Of a stretch of 12,020 nt of DNA, positions 6,902 to 12,020 are shown in pieces. How positions within the stretch are numbered: position 1 is the first letter of the stretch; each line of letters begins with the position of its first letter. Made by a program: the position numbers and the translations under genes. The notes below the pieces were generated by a model, which worked only from the letters and a program-made list of their open reading frames with translations, searched no databases and was not told the DNA's origin. Source of the stretch: Candidatus Bathyarchaeota archaeon B23 (lineage in GTDB: Archaea; Thermoproteota; Bathyarchaeia; TCS64; B23); contig LUCA01000014.1 in the NCBI GenBank assembly GCA_001593875.1, forward strand, positions 1 to 12,020, given 5' to 3'.

Positions 6902-6936
6902 GGGTTATTGTGGGAGTATTGGGGAGTGGACCCCGG

Positions 6937-7299
6937 ATGCTCTACATCGGCGATTATATCGCCTTCTGGCTCTTTGCCGCCATCTTCATAGTCTTCCTCA
7001 CCTCCGCCATCCTCACCTCCAAGCTGATGGCCCCCAGCAGGCCGAATCCGATCAAGAGGAACATCTACGAGTGCGGTCAACCCCCCTTCGGCAGGGCCTT
7101 CAGCTTCAGGGTGACCGGAGCCCTCAGATACTTCGGCTACGCCGTCATCTTCTTCGCCCTCGACGCCTTCACCTGGGTCATCCTCGCCTCCGTCTACTCC
7201 CTCAGCCCCCTCACCCTCATGGCCGTCGCCCTCTACACCCTCATCATCCTCATAGGCATCGGCTACTTCCTCTCGGAGCTCAGGAGGATGGTGAGATGA
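6937..7299 (+). CDS. nuoA: Complex I (Fpo/Nuo-type) subunit A
   Basis: This 120-residue membrane subunit has three predicted helices (about residues 8-30, 60-86 and 92-114). It sits beside subunit H, near the quinone-site entrance in complex I. The family loop NPIKRNIYECGQPPFG (residues 37-52) is intact, including the invariant Cys. In the second helix the usual FDVE-type acidic pair reads LDAF: Asp76 is kept but the Glu position is Phe78. ATG 6937 has GGGGAGTGG upstream; the frame could begin at GTG 6910, adding nine residues. The last codons overlap the next gene as ATGA, starting a chain of overlapping genes. FpoA and NuoA cannot be separated by eye. Confidence 0.9.
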   Translation: MLYIGDYIAFWLFAAIFIVFLTSAILTSKLMAPSRPNPIKRNIYECGQPPFGRAFSFRVTGALRYFGYAVIFFALDAFTWVILASVYSLSPLTLMAVALYTLIILIGIGYFLSELRRMVR

Positions 7300-7769
7300 G
7301 TCGAGGAGTCTCGGCTCCGATCTACGGCGTCATCGACTACCTCCTCACCTGGGCCAGGAAGTTCTCCATCTGGCCCATCCACTTCGTCACCGGCTGCTGC
7401 AGCCCCGAGTTCATGCAGGTCTCAGGCTCCAGATTCGACATGGAGCGTCTAGGCGTCCTCCCCTTCGCCAGCGTCCGGCAGTGCGACTGCATCATGGTCG
7501 TCGGCGTCATCTCCAGGAAGATGGGGGAGAGGGTGAAATACCTCTACGAGCAGATGGGAGAGCCCAAGTTCGTCGTCTCCGTCGGAGCCTGCCCCACGGG
7601 TAGAGGCCCCTTCTACGACTCCTACGCCACCGTCGCCATCGACGACCTAGTCCCCGTCGACGTCTACATCCCCGGCTGCCCCCCGAGGCCTGAGGCCATC
7701 ATCCACGGCCTGATGCTGCTGCAGGAGAAGATCCGAAAGGAGTGTGGCTTCCATGCCGGCAAGGAGTGA
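7296..7769 (+). CDS. nuoB: Complex I subunit B (N2 [4Fe-4S] cluster subunit)
   Basis: This 157-residue Fe-S protein of the connecting module carries the terminal N2 cluster that would reduce the membrane-soluble acceptor. The cluster ligands are the tandem pair C34-C35 (TGCCSPEF), C99 (GACPTGRG) and C128 (IPGCPPRPEA). All are at usual positions for NuoB/FpoB and the group 4 hydrogenase small subunit. Two additional cysteines, C63 and C65 (RQCDCIMV), sit where relatives usually have an RQAD/RQSD stretch. The start is ATG 7296, overlapping the stop of subunit A; an upstream extension of the frame is a shadow inside that gene. Confidence 0.94.
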   Translation: MSRGVSAPIYGVIDYLLTWARKFSIWPIHFVTGCCSPEFMQVSGSRFDMERLGVLPFASVRQCDCIMVVGVISRKMGERVKYLYEQMGEPKFVVSVGACPTGRGPFYDSYATVAIDDLVPVDVYIPGCPPRPEAIIHGLMLLQEKIRKECGFHAGKE

Positions 7770-8223
7770 GGGGGAGTTCATCGACGCCCTGAGGCGGGGG
7801 CATCCGGAGCTGATAGAGGGGGCGGAGGTGCTGAGGGCCAAGAGGGTGTCGGTCGTCGCCAAGAGGGAGGGGGTGCTGGAGCTGGCGAGGGCGCTGAGGG
7901 ACGAGTACGGCTTCACCCACCCCGTCTCAGCTGGGGCGGTGGACTACGTCAAGGAGGGGAGGATGCAGATGATCTACTACCTCATGAACCCCGATTCGAG
8001 GTTCATGCTCATGCTCAGAGTCGACCTCCCCAGGGACGACCCGAGGATGCTGTCGATGACGCAGATCTGGGAGGCGATGAGCTTCCATGAGCGAGAGGCC
8101 TGGGAGATGTTCGGCATCGACTTCGAGGGCCATCCAAACCTCATGCATCTCCTTCTGCCGCCCGACTGGAGGGGAGGCTACCCGCTGAGGAAGGACTTCA
8201 AGGGGGAGGGGATAAGTCCTTGA
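7753..8223 (+). CDS. nuoC: Complex I subunit C (30-kDa subunit)
   Basis: This 156-residue hydrophilic subunit contacts B and D in the peripheral arm and has no cofactor. The family signature is clear: EREAWEMFGIDFEGHP (about residues 115-130), followed by a LLLPPDW segment and PLRKDF near the end. The N-terminal half is the less conserved alpha/beta domain. ATG 7753 with AAGGAG about 10 bases upstream is preferred over GTG 7744, which is too close to that site. The gene begins inside the end of subunit B and its stop overlaps the TTG start of subunit D, consistent with coupled translation. Here C and D are separate genes, not fused as in some bacteria. Confidence 0.93.
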   Translation: MPARSEGEFIDALRRGHPELIEGAEVLRAKRVSVVAKREGVLELARALRDEYGFTHPVSAGAVDYVKEGRMQMIYYLMNPDSRFMLMLRVDLPRDDPRMLSMTQIWEAMSFHEREAWEMFGIDFEGHPNLMHLLLPPDWRGGYPLRKDFKGEGISP

Positions 8224-9338
8224 GGGAGGCTGAGGTGAAGCCGGAGGTCATGAGGATCAGCTGGGGGCCGCAGCACCCCATGAGCGGTCAGACCCGCATC
8301 CTCATCGACGTCGACGGCGAGGTGGTGAGGCGCATCATCGCCGATATAGGCTTCACGCATAGGGGCATCGAGAAGATACTGGAGAGGCGGACCTTCCTCC
8401 AGGGCATAGTCCCCATAGAGCGGATGGTAATGGTGGACACCGCCAACGTGGCCCTCGCCTACGTCCAGGCCGTCGAGGAGGCCCTCGGCATAGAGGTGCC
8501 GGAGAGGGCCAAGTGGATAAGGTCGCTGATCTGTGAGATGGGCCGCATCAACAGCCACCTCTACGCCTTCGGCCTCCAAGTCGAGTGCACGGGCTACTTC
8601 CCAGCCGTCTTCCTCTGGACCACCGTCGACCGAGAGGTCCTCCTAGACCTCTTCGAGAAGCTCACAGGAGCCAGGTGGAGCTACAGCTTCTTCATCCCCG
8701 GCGGCGTCCGAGCCGATCTCCCAGAGGGCTTCAGGGATGAGATCCGGGAGGCGGTGAGGTATCTCCGGAGGAGGTTCCAGGACTATTGGGATGCGATGGT
8801 GGAGAACCCCCTCTTCGAGATCAGAAACCGTGGCGTCGGCGTCCTCAGCCGGGAGGATGCCATAAGGCTGGGGGCCACGGGGCCCGTGTTGAGGGGTTCA
8901 GGCGTCGACATGGATGTGAGGCGAGACGAGCCCTACGCCGCCTACGGAGACCTCGACTTCAAGGTCGTCACCGAGAGGGAGGGGGACTGCTTCGCCAGGT
9001 TGAAGGTGAGATACCATGAGATAGGGCAGAGCCTCAATATGATGGAGCAGATCGCCGACGAGATACCTGGCGGACCCGTGAGGATGAAGGTCCCGCTCTT
9101 CCCCAGATCCAAGCGGGATGTGGAGGCCCTCAGCCGAGTTGAGACCTCCAGGGGCGAGCTGGGAGTCCACATCTTCACCGACGGCGGCCTAAAGCCCTAC
9201 AGGGTGAGGATAAACTCGCCGACGCTGAGGAATATGTACGTCTTCGAGCGTCTAGCCGAGCTGGATAGGGTGCTGGTCGCAGACCTCCCCGTCGTCCTCT
9301 ACTCCATAGACCCCTGGTATCTCGACTGCGATAGGTGA
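8220..9338 (+). CDS. nuoD: Complex I subunit D (49-kDa subunit; Ni-free hydrogenase large-subunit homologue)
   Basis: This 372-residue peripheral-arm subunit forms, with B, the acceptor site. WGPQHPMSG (residues 15-23), FTHRGIEK (45-52) and FIPGGVRADLPEGF identify the family. It is not a hydrogenase: the positions of the L1 cysteines in RMVMVDTANVALAYVQAVE (68-86) are V70 and D73, and the C-terminal DPWYLDCDR lacks the CxxC arrangement. The protein ends exactly at DR with no cleavable tail. The ALAYVQAVE stretch is closer to group 4 hydrogenases than to canonical NuoD. The quinone-site residues of complex I appear replaced (STHG His by Gly23; DYV Tyr by Met71, aligned by eye). The start is TTG 8220 with GGAGGGG eight bases upstream; GTG 8235 is an alternative. 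Confidence 0.93.
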   Translation: MREAEVKPEVMRISWGPQHPMSGQTRILIDVDGEVVRRIIADIGFTHRGIEKILERRTFLQGIVPIERMVMVDTANVALAYVQAVEEALGIEVPERAKWIRSLICEMGRINSHLYAFGLQVECTGYFPAVFLWTTVDREVLLDLFEKLTGARWSYSFFIPGGVRADLPEGFRDEIREAVRYLRRRFQDYWDAMVENPLFEIRNRGVGVLSREDAIRLGATGPVLRGSGVDMDVRRDEPYAAYGDLDFKVVTEREGDCFARLKVRYHEIGQSLNMMEQIADEIPGGPVRMKVPLFPRSKRDVEALSRVETSRGELGVHIFTDGGLKPYRVRINSPTLRNMYVFERLAELDRVLVADLPVVLYSIDPWYLDCDR

Positions 9339-9343
9339 TGAAG

Positions 9344-10453
9344 ATGGATGTCGTAACCCTCCTCTGGCTTTACATCCTCTCCCTGGTTAGATGGTTGCTG
9401 AGGGAGGCCCCAGGCCTCGTCCTAGACCTCCTCAAGGGGCTTCCAGGCTGGCTCTGGGACTTCGTCTGGTTCAACTTCAAGCCCCTGCTTCAGATCATCG
9501 TGATGCCCGGCCTGGCCTTCATCCTCCTCTTCGCCATGATCGCCGTCTGGTTCGAGAGGAAGTTCCTCGCCAGGGCGATGCTCCGCATAGGCCCCTTCTA
9601 CTGCGGCAAGCGCTCCGGCTGGCTTCAAGTCATCGCCGACTTCCTCAAGCTCTTCTTCAAGGAGTTCGTCATCCCAGAGGACGCCGAGAGGATGCTCTTC
9701 CTCGCCTCCCCGATACTGTTGCCGACGATTCCCGCCCTCGCCATCACCCTCATCCCCTTCGACAGGAACTGGGTCCTCTTCGACGCCGGAGGCCTGAGCC
9801 TACCCGTCTTCCTCGTCATAGCCGGCCTGGCGCCCATCATCCCCATCTTCGCCGGGTGGGCCGCCAACAACAAGTATACCATCATCGGCAGCTTCAGGAC
9901 GGCCTACCTCTACATCTCGGGGGAGATACCCCTCGTCGTCTGCGCCGCCGCCTCAGCCCTCCTCGCCGGCAGCCTAGATCTCGTCGACATCGTGGAGGCT
10001 CAGCGTCCACTGTGGTTTGCGGTGCCGCAGATCGTCGGCTTCCTGGTCTTCTTCGTCGGCCTCATCCTGGAGGCTGAGCGGACACCCTTCGACGTGCCGA
10101 CGGCTGAGACGGAGCTCGTCATGGGATGGCGCACCGAGTTCAGCGGCATCCTCTTCGGCTTCACCATGATGGCTGAATACGTCAGCTTCCTCGGGTGGAC
10201 GCTGCTGTTCATCACCCTCTACCTCGGCGGCTACATGGGCCCCAGCCTCTTCGGCGTCCCCCTCTACGATCACGTGCTCTGGATGTTGTTGAAGCTCACC
10301 GTCATCGTCGTCGTCATCGTCCTCATCCGAACGGTCTATCCCCGGCTGAGGCTGGATCAGACGTTGAGGCTGGGGTGGAACTACCTGATGCCCCTAGCCC
10401 TCCTCAACCTCTTCATAACCATAGCCCTGAAGCTGTGGGGGTTGATGCCATGA
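9344..10453 (+). CDS. nuoH: Complex I subunit H (membrane subunit under the peripheral arm)
   Basis: This hydrophobic subunit of about 369 residues, with eight or more likely helices, links the peripheral arm to the ion-pumping arm and forms part of the quinone chamber. Conserved blocks are WFERKFLARAMLRIGP, then GWLQVIADFLKLFFKE, the acidic AERTPFDVPTAETELVMGW loop and an EFSG...MAEY segment. The usual GPNRVG reads GPFYCGKRSG. The N-terminus is somewhat long, with an amphipathic Trp-rich stretch before the first conserved helix. The start is uncertain among GTG 9335, ATG 9338 and ATG 9344; AGGTG at six bases spacing favours 9344. The stop overlaps the ATG of subunit I. Confidence 0.93.
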   Translation: MDVVTLLWLYILSLVRWLLREAPGLVLDLLKGLPGWLWDFVWFNFKPLLQIIVMPGLAFILLFAMIAVWFERKFLARAMLRIGPFYCGKRSGWLQVIADFLKLFFKEFVIPEDAERMLFLASPILLPTIPALAITLIPFDRNWVLFDAGGLSLPVFLVIAGLAPIIPIFAGWAANNKYTIIGSFRTAYLYISGEIPLVVCAAASALLAGSLDLVDIVEAQRPLWFAVPQIVGFLVFFVGLILEAERTPFDVPTAETELVMGWRTEFSGILFGFTMMAEYVSFLGWTLLFITLYLGGYMGPSLFGVPLYDHVLWMLLKLTVIVVVIVLIRTVYPRLRLDQTLRLGWNYLMPLALLNLFITIALKLWGLMP

Positions 10454-10920
10454 GCTTCTTCAAGAAGTTGGTTAGGCCCTTCCTCATCGTCGCCCCCTAC
10501 GTCCTCAGGAACTCCCAGACGGTGAAATACCCCGATGAGCGCCTCATCTTCTCGGAGCGCTTCAGGGGGCGGCATAGGCTCGACCTCGATAAGTGCATCC
10601 ACTGCGGCCTCTGCGCTAGGATATGCCCCTGCGCCTCGATAGTCCTCGTCCCCGTCGAGAGGCGGGAGGGGAAGTATCCGCAGATAGACTATGGAACCTG
10701 CAGCCTCTGTGGCCTCTGCGTCGACGCCTGTCCCCGAGGCGCGTTGACGATGACGGACTTCGTCGAGTTCTCAGCCTACAAGCGAATCGATTTGGTCTAC
10801 TCCCCAGAGCGGCTGGCTAAGGTTCCAGACATCAAGGAGGTGCTGCCGATGCTTAAGAGGCGTATAAGGCCTGTTCTAATCGATAAGGAGATGAAGTATG
10901 AGGTGGTGGAGAGGCTATGA
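10450..10920 (+). CDS. nuoI: Complex I subunit I (2x[4Fe-4S] ferredoxin-like)
   Basis: This 156-residue subunit passes electrons from the input side to the N2 cluster in B. Two ferredoxin motifs are complete: CIHCGLCARICP (C49, C52, C55, C59) and CSLCGLCVDACP (C84, C87, C90, C94). C61 is extra. The hydrophobic and basic N-terminal ~25 residues (SFFKKLVRPFLIVAPYVL) probably form the membrane-surface helix. The C-terminal ~55 residues are a charged extension. The gene starts at ATG 10450 within the stop of H and ends in an ATGA overlap with J. A longer upstream frame is a shadow of H. Confidence 0.95.
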   Translation: MSFFKKLVRPFLIVAPYVLRNSQTVKYPDERLIFSERFRGRHRLDLDKCIHCGLCARICPCASIVLVPVERREGKYPQIDYGTCSLCGLCVDACPRGALTMTDFVEFSAYKRIDLVYSPERLAKVPDIKEVLPMLKRRIRPVLIDKEMKYEVVERL

Positions 10921-11156
10921 TCTGGGCATTCATCCTACTAGCCATCGTCGTCCTCACCGCCCTATTAGCCGTCTCAGTTCCCAACATCGTCTACGCCGTC
11001 CTCTTCCTCCTCTGCACCAACATCTCGTTGGGAATCCTATACTATATGATGGGTGCCCCCATGGTCTCCGTCTTCCAGCTCGCAATCTTCGCAGGGGCCA
11101 TCGTCGTCTTCTTCCTAATAACCGTCATCCTCACCAGAGGAGGTGAAACGGAGTGA
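10917..11156 (+). CDS. nuoJ: Complex I subunit J, N-terminal half (split J)
   Basis: This 79-residue membrane protein has three predicted helices and corresponds only to the first half of a bacterial NuoJ (about 160-200 residues). The conserved NuoJ features are visible: the VPNIVYAVLFLL first block, then GAPMVSVFQLAIFAGAIVV (about 46-64), with the family's Q...YAGAI-like pattern as QLAIFAGAI. The second half is a separate gene overlapping its stop, as in archaeal Fpo operons where J is split. ATG 10917 overlaps the stop of subunit I. It is an integral part of the ion-translocating arm between H and K. Confidence 0.88.
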   Translation: MIWAFILLAIVVLTALLAVSVPNIVYAVLFLLCTNISLGILYYMMGAPMVSVFQLAIFAGAIVVFFLITVILTRGGETE

Positions 11157-11437
11157 GGGAAGAGCTCAAGTTGTATGCCTCAGCCCTCCTCATCCTCCTA
11201 TGTCTCGCAGCCCTCCTGGGCCTCGTAGCGGAGTATGGCTTCCCCCTCCACGCTTACATCGTCGAGGGGTTGCCGAGGCTCCTCATACCCCTGAAGCTCT
11301 TCAAGGAGGTCTCCTCTGCTGTCGGCCGATTCCTCTGGGATTGGAGGACGCTGGACCTCCTCTCCCAGGCCTTCGTCATCCTGGCAGCCGTCGTCTGCTG
11401 CCTCGCCCTACTGAAGCCGGAGGTGGAGGAGCGGTGA
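11153..11437 (+). CDS. Small membrane subunit in the J C-terminal position (MBH/Mrp-like)
   Basis: This 94-residue protein has a helix at about 8-26, a loop, and a second helix at about 73-88. Its position between J and K is that of the C-terminal half of a split J. The segment FLWDWRTLDLLSQAFVILAA resembles the WDxRxLDT-type stretch of MbhE/MnhB-like subunits in membrane-bound hydrogenases and Mrp antiporters more than bacterial NuoJ. A very strong ribosome site (AGGAGGTGA) lies six bases before GTG 11153, which overlaps the stop of J. Its role as an antiporter-module structural subunit is inferred from position and this motif. Confidence 0.72.
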   Translation: MREELKLYASALLILLCLAALLGLVAEYGFPLHAYIVEGLPRLLIPLKLFKEVSSAVGRFLWDWRTLDLLSQAFVILAAVVCCLALLKPEVEER

Positions 11438-11742
11438 TCCTCACATCCTTCCTGGCCTCCGTCTTCCTCCTCCTACTCATCGGATTGGGATGTCTCATGG
11501 TGAAGAGGGATATGATCAGGATGCTCATCGGCCTGGAGATCATCTTCAACGCCGCCAACCTCAACTTCATCGCCCTCTCCGTCGCCCGGGCCGGCTTCGC
11601 AGACCCCCTGGGCCAGGCCGTCGTGGTGATGGCCATCGTCCTAGACGGCTGCGTCATCGCCGTCGGCCTGGCGATGGCCCTCAACGCCTACAGGCATTAC
11701 GGGACCCTCGATGTGAGGAAGCTGAGGAGGTTGAGGTGGTGA
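11434..11742 (+). CDS. nuoK: Complex I subunit K (NuoK/MrpC-like)
   Basis: This 102-residue, three-helix membrane subunit belongs to the ion-translocating chain. The first half has MVKRDMIRMLIGLEIIFNAAN (about 22-42), including the key Glu35 of NuoK/MrpC proteins. The second half, DPLGQAVVVMAIVLDG followed by a final YGTLDVRKLR, matches the DPLPQALVLTAIVI and YGTLDV style of MrpC/MbhG. The second NuoK Glu (in AAEAAIGLA-type sequences) appears to be Val74, with Asp71 nearby. The start is GTG 11434, overlapping the previous stop, with GGAGGTG upstream; a longer frame from 11143 is a shadow of the preceding gene. Confidence 0.9.
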   Translation: MILTSFLASVFLLLLIGLGCLMVKRDMIRMLIGLEIIFNAANLNFIALSVARAGFADPLGQAVVVMAIVLDGCVIAVGLAMALNAYRHYGTLDVRKLRRLRW

Positions 11743-12020
11743 TGGTGAAGGGCCCTCTACCGCTGCCCTTGATGGTGCTCCTCCTGGGGGGTGGAGCCCT
11801 CCCACCGATAGGGCTGATAGGCTTGAGAGTCGGCTTCAGGAGGCTTAGGGAGCTCTGGGCCATAGCCTTCTCAGCCTTGGCCTTAGGCTCCATATACGTT
11901 CTGTATCAGGGGTTGAGGGTCTCCCCCCATAGGATCATGGTCTTCGCCATCGGTGGGAGCCCTCCCCTAGCCGGCTGCTTCCAAGTGGACACCCTAGGGG
12001 TCTACATGGCCGGCTGCGTC
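11742..12020 (+). CDS. Antiporter-like complex I subunit (L/M/N type), 3' end outside the window
   Basis: This frame remains open to the window end and gives 93 residues from ATG 11742. A TGATG overlap joins it to K, and GTG 11739 is an alternative start. It begins with a hydrophobic helix (LPLPLMVLLLGGGALPPIG), a basic loop, a second helix (AIAFSALALGSIYVLY), and then FQVDTLGVYMAGCV. That last segment is the VDxLGxxxx block which precedes the conserved antiporter core in NuoL/M/N and MrpA/D proteins. The diagnostic Lys/Glu residues are beyond the edge, so L, M or N cannot be chosen. Confidence 0.82.
   Translation, partial: MVKGPLPLPLMVLLLGGGALPPIGLIGLRVGFRRLRELWAIAFSALALGSIYVLYQGLRVSPHRIMVFAIGGSPPLAGCFQVDTLGVYMAGCV

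Noticed and set aside
8220..9338. Subunit D considered as a group 4 [NiFe]-hydrogenase large subunit
   Set aside because: The cysteines of both CxxC motifs are absent, and there is no C-terminal tail after the DR end.
9391..10077. 228-codon plus-strand frame inside subunit H
   Set aside because: It is an Arg/Pro/His-rich out-of-frame translation; the H frame encodes conserved membrane helices and loops.
11143..11433. Long N-terminal extension of subunit K
   Set aside because: The upstream part is a Pro/Arg-rich shadow of the J2 gene. Subunit K homologues are about 100 residues and GTG 11434 has a ribosome site.
1..12020. tRNA genes, CRISPR repeats, insertion sequences and long direct repeats
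   Set aside because: No cloverleaf-like sequence, regularly spaced repeat, transposase motif or terminal inverted repeat was seen. Recurring GAGG/CTCC strings reflect codon use.

Overview
The window looks archaeal. GC is high, AGG/GAG/CTC codons dominate, and GTG and TTG starts are common. Genes have short A/T-rich TATA-like boxes about 25 bp upstream, some with almost no 5' leader. The protein families also fit: a complex I of the Fpo/11-subunit kind with a split J subunit, an ArsA/Get3-type ATPase and a B12-type radical SAM protein. I cannot place the lineage from sequence alone; a TACK/Thermoproteota-type archaeon (for example Bathyarchaeia or a relative) is a guess.

Layout. (1) Positions 1-131 hold the start of a possible unrecognised minus-strand gene. 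(2) 211-1167 (+) is an ArsA/Get3-type ATPase, convergent with (3) a B12-binding/radical SAM protein (2886-1162, -). Upstream of that on the same strand is a MobA-type nucleotidyltransferase (3563-2940, -). (4) Divergent from mobA, across a 48-bp spacer with one palindromic TATA-like box, is a [NiFe]-hydrogenase maturation endopeptidase (3612-4109, +). Its 3' end overlaps the convergent large-subunit gene. (5) A two-gene hydrogenase operon (small subunit 6787-5822, large subunit 5820-4087, -) encodes a group 1/2-like enzyme without a Tat signal. (6) After a 149-bp divergent regulatory spacer carrying a perfect 7-bp inverted repeat comes a tightly overlapping plus-strand complex I operon: A, B, C, D, H, I, J (N-half), J2 (C-half, MBH/Mrp-like), K, then the start of an antiporter-like subunit (L/M/N type) cut by the window end.

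How it may work together. The hydrogenase has both Ni-binding CxxC motifs, a cleavable C-terminal tail and three Fe-S clusters. It appears cytosolic, and its maturation protease lies next to it. The complex I operon encodes the connecting and membrane modules. No NADH module (E/F/G) or FpoF lies in its visible part, so its electron donor is unidentified. The D subunit has lost the usual quinone-site His and Tyr as well as all Ni-ligand cysteines, and the small membrane subunits resemble Mrp/MBH parts. The simplest hypothesis is H2-linked electron flow with ion translocation by a complex between Fpo and membrane-bound hydrogenase-like machines. Direct electron transfer from this hydrogenase to this complex is inference only.

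No tRNA, rRNA, CRISPR array, insertion sequence or attachment site was seen. No stretch over 300 bases lacks a gene.
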